Assembly: GCF_023634655.1 (NCBI RefSeq)
Contig: NZ_JAMKMS010000005.1
Coordinates: 186,001 to 250,000, forward strand
DNA length: 64,000 nt
Source: Vibrio methylphosphonaticus
GTDB taxonomy: Bacteria; Pseudomonadota; Gammaproteobacteria; Enterobacterales; Vibrionaceae
Direction of reading: 5' to 3'
Both the position numbers and the translations under genes were made by a program. This document shows, in pieces, positions 1 to 8,689 of the stretch. The notes under the pieces are model-generated. The model was not told the DNA's origin, made no database searches, and worked only from the letters and a program-made list of their open reading frames with translations. Position 1 is the first letter of the stretch. The number at the start of each line of letters is the position of its first letter.

Positions 1-2039
1 TAGAATTTGCCCCTCGTTTAATGGCGGTGCAGTTGGACGATGGTGGTGGTGCATTGCTAAAGCGAAAGATTGAAAATCTTGGCGTGACTGTCCACACACA
101 AAAAGCCACGACAGAGATTATTGCAGGCAGCGACTCGCGTTATCGAATGAACTTTGCTGATGGTACGCATCTGGAGACGGACGTCATTGTTTTCTCGGCG
201 GGTATTCGTCCACAAGATGAATTGGCAAGGCAGTCAAATATCGCCATTGGTGAGCGTGGTGGCATTGTGATAGACAACAGCTGCCAGACCAATATCAAAG
301 ATGTCTATGCCGTAGGTGAATGTGCGTTATGGGATAATAAAATTTTTGGTTTAGTGGCTCCGGGCTACCAAATGGCAAAAGTAGCGGCGTCACAAATTTT
401 GAGTGATGGTGAGTCGGATTCGTTATTTACTGGCGCGGACATGAGTACCAAGCTCAAGTTGTTGGGTGTCGATGTGGCAAGTATTGGCGAAGTGCACGGG
501 CAAACACCGGGCGCGCAGTCTTACACGTACAATGACGAAATTGAACAAGTCTACAAACGCTTAATTGTCTCTGAAGATGGCAGCAAGATTGTTGGCGCAG
601 TATTGGTTGGTGACGCAGATGCTTATGGAACACTGTTACAGCTTAAGCAAAATGATATGCCATTACCAGATAACCCATCTGTGCTGATTTTACCAAATGT
701 GGCGGACGATAGCTCGACGGGATTAGGCGTAGATGCATTGCCAGACTCGGCCGTCATTTGTTCTTGTTTTGATGTCACCAAAGGGGACATCAAACAAGCG
801 GTCGCCAGTGGTTGTAATACGATGGCTGCGCTTAAAGACACAACGAATGCATCGACTGGCTGTGGCGGCTGTTCTGCCCTTGCCAAACAAGTCTTAGATA
901 GTGAACTACTGAACCTAGGCGTAGAAGTTAACAATGATATTTGTGAGCATTTTGCCTATTCGCGTCAAGAGCTGAGCGACATCGTTCGAGTTAACCAAAT
1001 CAAGACTTTTGATGATTTACTCGAAACTCACGGCAGCGGGTTAGGATGTGAAATCTGTAAACCGACAGTGGGTTCTATTTTGGCTTCATTCTGGAATGAC
1101 TACATTTTGGAAGAGCAACATATGGAGCTGCAAGACACTAACGATATCTATCTCGGCAACATGCAAAAAGATGGTACCTATTCGGTGGTCCCGCGCATCG
1201 CTGGTGGTGAAATCACGCCAGAGAAATTGATTGTCTTAGGGCAGGTTGCACAGGACTTCGATTTGTATACCAAGATAACGGGTGGTCAGCGAGTCGATTT
1301 GTTTGGAGCGCAATTGAACGAGCTACCGTTGATTTGGAAGCGATTAGTCGATGCCGGTTTCGAAACGGGTCATGCCTATGGAAAATCCGTTCGAACAGTG
1401 AAATCTTGTGTAGGCAGCACTTGGTGTCGATATGGGGTGGCCGACAGTGTTGGTTTAGCCATTGACATTGAGAATCGATACAAGGGCTTACGTTCTCCGC
1501 ATAAGCTTAAGTTTGCAGTCTCAGGCTGTACCCGAGAGTGCGCAGAAGCTCAATCAAAAGATATTGGTGTGATTGCCTCAGATAAAGGTTGGAACTTGTA
1601 TGTGTGCGGCAACGGAGGGATGCGCCCTCGTCATGCTGACTTATTGGCAACAGACCTCGATGAAGAGACCTTGATACGCTACATCGATCGAGTACTTATG
1701 TTCTATATTCGCACCGCGGATCGTCTGCAACGTACTTCCGTCTGGTTAGAAAATTTAGAAGGTGGCATCGATTATCTCAAGCAAGTTATCGTCGACGATA
1801 AACTTGACCTTGCCGATGAGCTTGAAGCGGATATGGCAACCAATGTCGGGAAATATCAATGTGAATGGAAAACGACCCTCGAAAATCCAGAGAAGCTTAA
1901 ACGATTCCAGCACTTTGTGAATACTGACGAGCTAGATAGCAATCTTCAGTTCGTTAATATTCGTCAGCAACGATTCCCAACTAATAATAAGAAACAAGCG
2001 CTCATTCTAGAGCAGCGTATTGATGTCGTGGAAGTGTAA
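1..2039 (+). CDS. nirB: Nitrite reductase (NADH) large subunit, 5' end outside window
   Basis: Cytoplasmic enzyme that reduces nitrite to ammonium with NADH, using FAD, a [2Fe-2S] BFD-like domain, and a siroheme/[4Fe-4S] centre. The reading frame is open through base 3 without a start, so the gene begins upstream; the visible part carries the last ~678 residues of a protein usually near 850. Visible in order: the end of the FAD/NAD(P)-binding domain (SAGIRPQDELA, DVYAVGECALW), the BFD-like domain (VICSCFDVTKGDI and STGCGGC), and the sulfite/nitrite reductase domain with the siroheme cluster cysteines (KSCVGSTWC, SGCTRECAE). nirD follows after 53 bases, the expected partner order. Family assignment is secure; assimilatory rather than dissimilatory use is inferred from the transporter and kinase genes that follow. 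Confidence 0.96.
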   Translation, partial: EFAPRLMAVQLDDGGGALLKRKIENLGVTVHTQKATTEIIAGSDSRYRMNFADGTHLETDVIVFSAGIRPQDELARQSNIAIGERGGIVIDNSCQTNIKDVYAVGECALWDNKIFGLVAPGYQMAKVAASQILSDGESDSLFTGADMSTKLKLLGVDVASIGEVHGQTPGAQSYTYNDEIEQVYKRLIVSEDGSKIVGAVLVGDADAYGTLLQLKQNDMPLPDNPSVLILPNVADDSSTGLGVDALPDSAVICSCFDVTKGDIKQAVASGCNTMAALKDTTNASTGCGGCSALAKQVLDSELLNLGVEVNNDICEHFAYSRQELSDIVRVNQIKTFDDLLETHGSGLGCEICKPTVGSILASFWNDYILEEQHMELQDTNDIYLGNMQKDGTYSVVPRIAGGEITPEKLIVLGQVAQDFDLYTKITGGQRVDLFGAQLNELPLIWKRLVDAGFETGHAYGKSVRTVKSCVGSTWCRYGVADSVGLAIDIENRYKGLRSPHKLKFAVSGCTRECAEAQSKDIGVIASDKGWNLYVCGNGGMRPRHADLLATDLDEETLIRYIDRVLMFYIRTADRLQRTSVWLENLEGGIDYLKQVIVDDKLDLADELEADMATNVGKYQCEWKTTLENPEKLKRFQHFVNTDELDSNLQFVNIRQQRFPTNNKKQALILEQRIDVVEV

Positions 2040-2092
2040 CCAACGCATTGATATCAGAAGAGATAAAGATTTTAATCGTTAAGGAGAAGACT

Positions 2093-2431
2093 ATGAGTCA
2101 GTGGTTAACGGTCTGTTCAACAGATGACTTAGTTCCGCACACCGGGGTGTGCGCTAAGGTAGAAGATAGACAAGTGGCGATTTTTTATTGCCAGCGTAGT
2201 GATGAACTGTATGCGCTTTGTAATTACGATCCTTTTGGTCACGCCTATGTGATGTCTAGAGGCATTATGGGTTCATTTGATGGGCAACCTTGTGTGGCAT
2301 CACCTCTCTATAAGCAGCACTTTAATTTGCAGACCGGCGTCTGTATTGAAGAGCCCGCGGTTAAACTCACACGATTTGATGTGAGAGTGAGCGGTAGCCA
2401 GGTTCAATTGAAGTTACCCATGGCTGCTTGA
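2093..2431 (+). CDS. nirD: Nitrite reductase (NADH) small subunit
   Basis: Small Rieske-fold partner of NirB, 112 residues. The start ATG at 2093 has a strong ribosome site (AAGGAG at 2081-2086); an in-frame start at 2048 would add 15 residues that do not look like the family. The sequence runs from MSQWLTVCSTDDL to a C-terminal beta-rich stretch. Only isolated cysteines are present and no C-x-H...C-x2-H pair, so it does not bind a Rieske cluster, as is normal for NirD. It lies directly after nirB on the same strand and is very probably cotranscribed. The 3' flank carries unusual short direct repeats. Confidence 0.95.
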   Translation: MSQWLTVCSTDDLVPHTGVCAKVEDRQVAIFYCQRSDELYALCNYDPFGHAYVMSRGIMGSFDGQPCVASPLYKQHFNLQTGVCIEEPAVKLTRFDVRVSGSQVQLKLPMAA

Positions 2432-2560
2432 ATGGCTAACAGCAGCTTAAAGACTTAAAGCAGCTTAAATGACTTATAGCGGTTACATGGATTAATAGCG
2501 GTTTACATGAGTTATAGCGGTTTACAGTTTTATGGCTGCTTAAGTTATTGATAGCTGATT
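2432..2560. repeat. Degenerate short direct repeats after nirD stop
   Basis: Two repeat families follow the nirD stop. One is the gene's own tail, GGCTGCTTGA, echoed as CAGCTTAAAG, AGCAGCTTAAATG and GGCTGCTTAAG. The other is a ~20-base unit built on TTATAGCGGTTTACATGA, present three times between about 2471 and 2530 with small changes. The region is not coding in any frame I would accept. The pattern resembles decayed tandem duplication and recurs after several other genes in this window. Confidence 0.6.
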
Positions 2561-2638
2561 AAATTAGTCGTGTGACATGGTCGGTTTTTGAGTAAGGAAC
2601 TCTGGTTGGCTCGTAGACCAGTTAAAAAGGATTTTATT

Positions 2639-4108
2639 ATGGAAAGTACTAAGTTCAATCTGTTTTCATTTTCAGGAAAGATGAAAACGCTCCATCTGAG
2701 TTGGATGGCCTTCTTTATCACCTTTGTGGTGTGGTTTAACTTTGCACCATTACTGCAAATGGTAAAAACGTCCCTTGGACTATCAACGGAAGAAATAAAG
2801 ACGTTGCTGATTTTAAACGTCGCGCTGACCATTCCGGCTAGGGTGGTTATTGGTATGCTGACGGACAAATATGGACCAAGGCTGGTTTACTCCGCCTTGC
2901 TGGCGGTGTGTTCTATACCGTGTTTTGTCTTCGCGCTGTCAGATTCGTTTATTCAAGCCGCGATAGCACGTTTCTTGCTGGGCTTTATTGGCGCAGGCTT
3001 TGTAATTGGCATCCGTTTGGTTTCTGAGTGGTTCCCTCATGATGAGTTGGGTACTGCGGAAGGTATCTATGGTGGTTGGGGTAATTTTGGTTCCGCCGCC
3101 GCTGCGTTTACACTTCCAACACTTGCCTTGATGTTTGGTGGTGAAGATGGCTGGCGCTACGCTGTGGCGATCACTGGCTTGATGAGTCTATTGTTCTCGT
3201 TTGTTTTTTATCGCAGTGTGCAAGACACACCGAAAGGCTCAACTTACTTTAGACCTAAGCACTTAACGGCGATGGAAGTGACGTCAAAAGGCGATTTCTT
3301 CTTCTTGTTGATTATGAAGATCCCGATGTATGCGGCACTTGCCTTGCTTGCGTGGAAATTGTCACCATCAAACATCGGTATGCTGAGTGAAACCTTAGTG
3401 AACGCGTTCTACCTTGGCTTATTTGCACTGTATGTGTACGAAGTCTCTCAAGTGTGGAAAGTGAATAAGTCTATATTTTCCAAACCAGTGCCAGAGATGC
3501 ACCAGTACAAGTTTAAACAAGTTGCCGTTTTGAATGTACTTTACTTTGCTACATTTGGCTCAGAGCTTGCCGTAGTCTCTATGCTACCGTTATTTTTCTC
3601 GGAAACGTTTGAGTTAACCCCTGTTCTTGCGGGTATGGTCGCGTCGGCTTATGCCTTCATGAATTTGATGTCTCGACCCGGTGGTGGTTGGATTTCGGAC
3701 AAGTTTGGTCGTAAATCAACGTTGCTTATCCTTACCGCAGGACTCGCTGCTGGTTACTTCATGATGGGTCAGGTCAACAGCGAATGGCCACTATGGGTAG
3801 CGGTTTGCGCGGCGATGGCATGTTCGTTCTTTGTTCAGGCGGGGGAAGGGGCGGTATTTGCTACAGTGCCACTTATTAAACGTCGCATGACTGGACAGAT
3901 AGCAGGTATGACTGGAGCCTACGGTAACGTCGGCGCAGTGGTTTATCTAACGGTATTGTCATTTGTTGATTACCAGACATTCTTCTATGTGATTGCAGGC
4001 ACCGCCGTTCTTGGTTTTGTCACGCTTATGTTTATGGAAGAGCCAAATGGACAAATTGCAGAAGTCAATGAGGACGGCAGTGTAACACTGATTAATGTTT
4101 CTCATTAA
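2639..4108 (+). CDS. NarK/NasA-type nitrate/nitrite transporter (MFS)
   Basis: Inner-membrane major facilitator protein, 489 residues, that should move nitrate and/or nitrite. The ATG at 2639 is preceded by AAAAAGGA; an upstream TTG at 2588 is the longer alternative. The two nitrate-signature motifs of the NNP family are visible: GGWGNFGSAAA near residue 145 and GMTGAYGNVGAVVY near residue 427. A segment around residues 210-290 between the two six-helix halves is longer than in minimal MFS proteins and contains two extra hydrophobic stretches. Position after nirBD suggests supply of substrate to the nitrite reductase. Whether it is a uniporter, symporter or exchanger cannot be read from the sequence. 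Confidence 0.9.
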   Translation: MESTKFNLFSFSGKMKTLHLSWMAFFITFVVWFNFAPLLQMVKTSLGLSTEEIKTLLILNVALTIPARVVIGMLTDKYGPRLVYSALLAVCSIPCFVFALSDSFIQAAIARFLLGFIGAGFVIGIRLVSEWFPHDELGTAEGIYGGWGNFGSAAAAFTLPTLALMFGGEDGWRYAVAITGLMSLLFSFVFYRSVQDTPKGSTYFRPKHLTAMEVTSKGDFFFLLIMKIPMYAALALLAWKLSPSNIGMLSETLVNAFYLGLFALYVYEVSQVWKVNKSIFSKPVPEMHQYKFKQVAVLNVLYFATFGSELAVVSMLPLFFSETFELTPVLAGMVASAYAFMNLMSRPGGGWISDKFGRKSTLLILTAGLAAGYFMMGQVNSEWPLWVAVCAAMACSFFVQAGEGAVFATVPLIKRRMTGQIAGMTGAYGNVGAVVYLTVLSFVDYQTFFYVIAGTAVLGFVTLMFMEEPNGQIAEVNEDGSVTLINVSH

Positions 4109-4167
4109 TACACATCGGGAGAGAGGGGATTGGCTTATCAATTCTTGAAATAATGCCCTCTCGTTCA

Positions 4168-4192
4168 AAGGCCTCGCTAGCACGAGGCTTTT
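4168..4192 (+). terminator. Rho-independent terminator after nitrate transporter
   Basis: GCCTCG (4171-4176) pairs with CGAGGC (4183-4188) across a six-base loop and is followed by TTTTG. It lies 60 bases after the transporter stop and before the kinase gene, so nirBD-transporter and the kinase may be separate or only partly coupled transcripts. Confidence 0.7.
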
Positions 4193-4248
4193 GTTCATAA
4201 TGCAATTTTATCATCCTATCCAAGCAAGGATTGAGCTAGGGTGGGGTA

Positions 4249-6021
4249 ATGATGGAGAATCCCGATATGGAAAATAAAAAGTCACTATTACTTCGTTATG
4301 GTGGCGCATCTTTGACAGGGATACGGGCAGAAAATCAAGATGCCTTTGTCGTTCGCCATCCTAGTGAAAAATCAGAGCAAGAACTTAAGGGAAGCATTGC
4401 CTGTATTGCAGACGGTGTGAGCTGCAGTGATCACGGGCAAAAAGCCAGTCATACCAGTGTGATGCAATTTGTGTCTGACTATTATGCGACACCAGACAGC
4501 TGGAGCGTGCAGCATTGTGCCAGCCAAGTGCTGAAATCACTGAATGCTTGGTTGTATGAATCGGGCGCGAAAGAGGCGCTTCGTCATAATGGGTTAGTGA
4601 CCACATTTAGTAGTGCAATCTTTAAGTCCAATACCGCCCATATTTTTCATGTCGGTGATAGTCGAGTTTATCTATTTCGAGCTGGCGTATTGCGCTTGCT
4701 TACTCGTGATCATCAAAGAATGAATGGTGGGAAAGGCGCCTATTTGACCCGTGCTTTGGGCATGGACACTGCGCTTGAAGTTGACTACCAAACAATAGAG
4801 CTACGTACGGGTGATCAGTTCTTGTTCACAACCGATGGTGTGCATGATGTACTTGATGACACCGCTCTTTGTAAGGCGATGCAAGAGACGAAGGTGGTTT
4901 CCGGTGCTGAGACGGATTTTGAACTTCGGGCTAATCAATTGTGTCAGCAAGCGATTAAGGCGGGTGGTCAAGACAACGCGACGTGTTTATTGGTGTCGGT
5001 GGAGGCGCTGCCGCAATTGACATTTTTCGAGTTTCAACAACAGACCCTTAACCGCGTCATACCACCTGCACTTAAGGTGAATAACCGTATCGACGGTTAT
5101 CGAGTGACAAGAGTGATGCACTCTGGCAGTCGCAGTCATGTTTATGAAGTGATAGAAGAAAGTACCCAGCAACGTTATGTGCTTAAAGCCCCTTCACAAC
5201 ATTATGCCGATGATACTGATACGCTCGTGTATTTTAGCAATGAATATTGGGTGGGAAGTCGGGTGAATAATCATCGTATTATGAGAATTCATCCGCAGGC
5301 TGAGTCTTCTCCTTATCTCTATCACCTTTGTGAGTGGATAGACGGAATAACACTACGACAGTGGATGTATGACAATCCTCAGCCAACGCTGCAACAAGTT
5401 AGAACGATAATTGACGAACTGATTAAAGCGGTTCGGGTATTACAACGCCTTGATATGGTTCATCGAGATCTCAAGCCTGAAAACGTAATGATAAATGCGG
5501 ATGGAGCGGTAAAAATCATTGATCTAGGGGCTGTATCCGTTAAAGGGTTGGAAGAAAGCCAGACAAGTACACGCATTGAAAATCCTCTGGGCGCAGCGAA
5601 TTACATTGCCCCAGAATACTTATCTGGAGAACCGGCAACGACGGTGTCGGATCTGTTTTCCGTGGGAGTGATCAGTTACGAGATGCTTTGTGGGGCACTA
5701 CCATATAAAGAGGTGACGGCGCTGTCAGTGCAGCAAGCCAGGCATCAAAAATGGCAATATCGAAGCATGGGCGAATTGAGAGAAGACGTACCATTATGGT
5801 TTGAGCTGGCAATACAGAAAGCTTGCCATCCACAACCGACCTCTCGCTACCAAGTGCTTGGAGAATTTGTCACCGATATTACCTTACCAAATACCATGCT
5901 TTTGAAAGGCGCGGAATCCAGACCATTAATGAAAAAAAGTCCGGTACTCTTTTGGAAAGGCATTGCGGTACTGTTTGCCCTTATTGCCTTTGTTGAGCTG
6001 TTGATTCTGCTGAAAGAATAG
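4249..6021 (+). CDS. Fused PP2C phosphatase and Ser/Thr protein kinase, membrane-anchored
   Basis: A 590-residue regulator joining opposing activities. Residues ~15-255 are a PP2C-type phosphatase with RAENQDA, ADGV, VGDSR, TDGV and GGQDNAT metal-site motifs. Residues ~278-550 are a Hanks-type kinase: candidate ATP lysine K313 (VLK), catalytic loop HRDLKPEN at 405-412, metal site DLG at 425-427 (DLG in place of DFG) and APE. The glycine loop is degenerate (HSGSRSHVYEV). One C-terminal membrane helix (~566-588) would anchor it to the inner membrane with both domains in the cytoplasm. Start is uncertain: ATGs at 4249, 4252 and 4267 are all possible. Similar fusions are known beside nitrate-assimilation genes in marine gammaproteobacteria, which fits the nirBD-transporter neighbours; the substrate is unknown. 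Confidence 0.88.
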   Translation: MMENPDMENKKSLLLRYGGASLTGIRAENQDAFVVRHPSEKSEQELKGSIACIADGVSCSDHGQKASHTSVMQFVSDYYATPDSWSVQHCASQVLKSLNAWLYESGAKEALRHNGLVTTFSSAIFKSNTAHIFHVGDSRVYLFRAGVLRLLTRDHQRMNGGKGAYLTRALGMDTALEVDYQTIELRTGDQFLFTTDGVHDVLDDTALCKAMQETKVVSGAETDFELRANQLCQQAIKAGGQDNATCLLVSVEALPQLTFFEFQQQTLNRVIPPALKVNNRIDGYRVTRVMHSGSRSHVYEVIEESTQQRYVLKAPSQHYADDTDTLVYFSNEYWVGSRVNNHRIMRIHPQAESSPYLYHLCEWIDGITLRQWMYDNPQPTLQQVRTIIDELIKAVRVLQRLDMVHRDLKPENVMINADGAVKIIDLGAVSVKGLEESQTSTRIENPLGAANYIAPEYLSGEPATTVSDLFSVGVISYEMLCGALPYKEVTALSVQQARHQKWQYRSMGELREDVPLWFELAIQKACHPQPTSRYQVLGEFVTDITLPNTMLLKGAESRPLMKKSPVLFWKGIAVLFALIAFVELLILLKE

Positions 6022-6125
6022 CGGATTACGCTTACATGGTAGAGCGGACTAATTAGCAAGGAGAAACGACAAAGCCAGGACGAGCTAATTAGCAAGGACG
6101 AGCTAATGATTAGCGCAAGTTAACT
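6022..6125. repeat. Direct repeats after kinase-phosphatase stop
   Basis: CTAATTAGCAAGGA occurs at 6049-6062 and again at 6085-6098, 36 bases apart, with a third relative (GAGCTAATGATTAGCGCAAG) just after. The unit contains AGGA but is not followed by a convincing reading frame. It is another example of the post-stop repeats seen in this window. Confidence 0.6.
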
Positions 6126-6149
6126 AGGCGCACGGGTAAGCATCGTTTG

Positions 6150-6413
6150 TTATTTAACCCGCATTAGCTGATGTTGAGTTTGACCAAAATTGAATACAAG
6201 AACTTGAGAACGTTTCATGCCCTCTACTTGTTCCAGCATCGTGGAGGTGTACCCTTTACGTTTCATCCACGCTAAGGAGGTATCGAAGCCGTCTTCATTG
6301 ACCACGTACGACTGATCTTTTAATAACGATTCCGATACGTGAACCACCCAAATTCGAGAGCGATATTCAACGGCATCGGCGAGTACAGCGAGTATTTTCT
6401 TAAACAATGACAA
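6150..6413 (-). CDS. Small protein of unknown function
   Basis: An 87-residue frame on the minus strand that I do not recognise. It would start with TTG (6411-6413) preceded by AGGA four bases upstream, or with a second TTG two codons later; there is no ATG near the beginning, which lowers confidence. The product begins with MSLFKKILAVLADAVEY, has no signal peptide or clear membrane helix, and is basic at its C terminus. It lies between two plus-strand genes with 128 bases on one side and 230 on the other, enough for its own transcript. Either a genuine small gene or a chance frame. Confidence 0.45.
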   Translation of the reverse strand: MSLFKKILAVLADAVEYRSRIWVVHVSESLLKDQSYVVNEDGFDTSLAWMKRKGYTSTMLEQVEGMKRSQVLVFNFGQTQHQLMRVK

Positions 6414-6643
6414 TAATCCTAAGGGTAAAACAGGGAAACAGCGTTGAGATTGTTACAAATTTCTTAAAGGGAAGATAGGCAAAGCTGACGTTTTCGTCTT
6501 ACGCTTAGTAAAAAGGAGCGGAATTGAGTGAGACCTGATAGGTATTGTCTATGGATAAAATCACTCGTTCCAATTTAGCAAAATTAAATAATTAGACGAC
6601 AATGAAAATAACGAAGTAAGTTGTTGGGGATAAGGAGAACATC

Positions 6644-7060
6644 ATGGAATCTTTAAAAGTAAGAGATTATATGACTCAAAGAGCAATTACGTTTACCGTT
6701 GATATGCCATTGAGTGCGGCTTTAGATAAGGTGATGGAATCAAAGCACTTAGGTGGTCCCGTTATTGATGAAAATGAAAAAGTTATTGGCTTTATTTCAG
6801 AGCAGGATCTACTAGAAAAATTGGTGAAAGTGACATACCACTGTCAAGATACCCACACGGTTGGGGATTGTATGTATAAAGAAGTGCTATCAGTAACCCC
6901 TGAAATGTCGATCATTGAACTGGCTGATATGATGAAAGTTGGGAAGCCTAAAGTGTACCCGGTTATCGACAACGGGCGTTTAGTTGGCATGATTTCACGT
7001 CGAGATGTGTTGCAGGCGATTGGTAAAAACTTGAAGGCTTGCTTTAAAAATCCGGTATAG
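6644..7060 (+). CDS. CBS-domain pair protein
   Basis: A 138-residue soluble protein made of two CBS domains (about residues 6-62 and 75-131) and little else. Each repeat shows the usual end motif (VIGFISEQDLLEKL and LVGMISRRDVLQAI). CBS pairs normally bind adenosine nucleotides and serve as energy sensors; a free-standing pair probably acts by touching a partner protein that is not identified here. Strong ribosome site AAGGAG at 6632-6637. It is followed by a terminator and seems to be a single-gene transcript. Confidence 0.88.
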   Translation: MESLKVRDYMTQRAITFTVDMPLSAALDKVMESKHLGGPVIDENEKVIGFISEQDLLEKLVKVTYHCQDTHTVGDCMYKEVLSVTPEMSIIELADMMKVGKPKVYPVIDNGRLVGMISRRDVLQAIGKNLKACFKNPV

Positions 7061-7097
7061 CGCGTCTCGTCGTCTAAGCGATGATAAGTATTGAGTA

Positions 7098-7120
7098 GGC
7101 GCGAAAGCGCCTTATTTTTT
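7098..7120 (+). terminator. Terminator after CBS gene
   Basis: GGCGC (7098-7102), GAAA tetraloop, GCGCC (7107-7111), then TTATTTTTT. A compact GNRA-loop hairpin with a U tract. It ends 24 bases before the MATE start. Confidence 0.8.
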
Positions 7121-7144
7121 GGTCACGAGATACAAAGGATTGTC

Positions 7145-8608
7145 ATGACAGAGCCATCAGCAAAGTTTCTTGAAGGATCAACCATGCGTCACATCCTCGT
7201 GATGTCGGGTGCCGGCTCTATTGGCTTAATGTCGTTATTCGTCGTTGATCTTCTCGATATGCTTTTTATCAGCATGTTAGGTCAAGTTGAGCTAGCGGCT
7301 GCGGTTGGTTTTGCTGGAACATTAACGTTTTTTGCCACCTCTGTTTCTATTGGTACGTCTATCGCGATGGGCGCACTCATGTCGAAAGCGATTGGTGCCA
7401 AAGATACTGCGTTTGCTAAACAAATAGGCAGCAGTGTCTTGGTGATTGCTTTCGTCATTAGTGCCATTATTACCGCGATCATGTGTGCGTATATTCCTGA
7501 GCTGCTCACCGCAATAGGCGCTGAAGGTCGTGCCCACGAACGAGCAGAAGCGTACCTTTGGATTATCATGCCAAGTAGCCCATTGATTGCACTAGGTATG
7601 GCAAGTGGCGCAGGTCTGCGCGCCGCCGGTGATGCTAAGCGCTCCATGTGGGCAACGCTCTATGGCGGTATCGTCAATGCTATCTTAGACCCGTTATTTA
7701 TCTTTGGTTTTGGCTGGAACGTTGAAGGCGCCGCCATTGCATCTGTGATTGCGCGCTTTACGGTATTTTATTTCTCTTTCATGCCTTTATTACAAGTGCA
7801 TAAACTACTTTCCGCGCCGCGAATCAATCAAGTAATCAAAAATAGCCGAGTCATATTAGCGATCGCGTTACCCGCGATCATTGCCAACACCGCAACGCCC
7901 ATAGGCAATGCCATTGTGACCACCTCTATCGCCCAATTTGGTGAAGACTTTGTCGCGGGTTATGCAGTAATTGGCCGCCTTACACCGGTTTGTTTTGCGG
8001 TTATTTTTGCTTTGTCTGGTGCGGTAGGGCCCATTATCGGACAAAATTTTGGGGCGCTTAGGATTGACCGAGTAGAAGAAACCTTGCGCAACTCATTGAT
8101 TGTGACTACCACCTATACGATAGTCGTTTGCCTTATTCTTTATCTTGTCAAAGATTACGTCATCTCCGCTTTCTCTTTGACGGGGGATGCGGCTCTAATT
8201 GTGGTGACATTTGCCACTTATGTCGCCATCACGTTTATTTTTAATGGTGCGTTATTTGTGGCGAATACTTCGTTTAATAACCTTGGTCGACCACTCTATT
8301 CAACGGCGTTGAATCTGGGGAAAGCGACGGCAGGCACTTTACCGTTTGTTTATTTAGGGGCTCATTGGTTTGGCGCATTGGGCGTTCTCTATGGACAAGC
8401 CATTGGTAACATCGTATTCGGCGTGCTGGGGTTGATTGTTCTTAAGTATCACATTGTGGAGCTGCGAAGAACGGGGCAATGCCAACAAAACAAAGACCCG
8501 AGTTTGACCAGTGTAAACTCCCAGCCTTTCTGTACTCATGATGCGGTGTTAATTGAAGATGTGGCGAAAAACAAACCAGGAACGTCACCTGTTTCGATGA
8601 CCGACTAA
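7145..8608 (+). CDS. MATE family multidrug efflux transporter
   Basis: Inner-membrane cation-coupled exporter of the MATE family, 487 residues with about 12 membrane helices and internal two-fold similarity. ATG at 7145 has AAAGGA upstream; the longer frame from a TTG at 7091 would run through the preceding terminator and is rejected. It begins with a short polar lead and the first helix near IGLMSLFVVDLLDMLFI. After the last helix there is a ~45-residue polar tail. The substrate (drug, metabolite or metal chelate) cannot be told from sequence. Downstream lies the promoter of the metal ATPase, but the operator there belongs to that gene. Confidence 0.9.
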   Translation: MTEPSAKFLEGSTMRHILVMSGAGSIGLMSLFVVDLLDMLFISMLGQVELAAAVGFAGTLTFFATSVSIGTSIAMGALMSKAIGAKDTAFAKQIGSSVLVIAFVISAIITAIMCAYIPELLTAIGAEGRAHERAEAYLWIIMPSSPLIALGMASGAGLRAAGDAKRSMWATLYGGIVNAILDPLFIFGFGWNVEGAAIASVIARFTVFYFSFMPLLQVHKLLSAPRINQVIKNSRVILAIALPAIIANTATPIGNAIVTTSIAQFGEDFVAGYAVIGRLTPVCFAVIFALSGAVGPIIGQNFGALRIDRVEETLRNSLIVTTTYTIVVCLILYLVKDYVISAFSLTGDAALIVVTFATYVAITFIFNGALFVANTSFNNLGRPLYSTALNLGKATAGTLPFVYLGAHWFGALGVLYGQAIGNIVFGVLGLIVLKYHIVELRRTGQCQQNKDPSLTSVNSQPFCTHDAVLIEDVAKNKPGTSPVSMTD

Positions 8609-8615
8609 TTAATCC

Positions 8616-8647
8616 TTGACCTTGGAGTTAACTCCAAGGTGTAGACT
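8616..8647 (+). promoter_or_regulatory. ZntR/MerR-type operator-promoter of metal ATPase
   Basis: A perfect 22-bp palindrome (ACCTTGGAGTT and its reverse complement, 8619-8640) sits between a -35 TTGACC (8616-8621) and a -10 TAGACT (8642-8647). The spacer is 20 bases, longer than the usual 17, which is the diagnostic layout of promoters activated by MerR-family metal sensors. The layout closely follows E. coli PzntA. The sensor gene is not in this window. Confidence 0.85.
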
Positions 8648-8689
8648 TGCATTAACAGATACAGGTTTATGTTAATCAAGGAGAACCTC

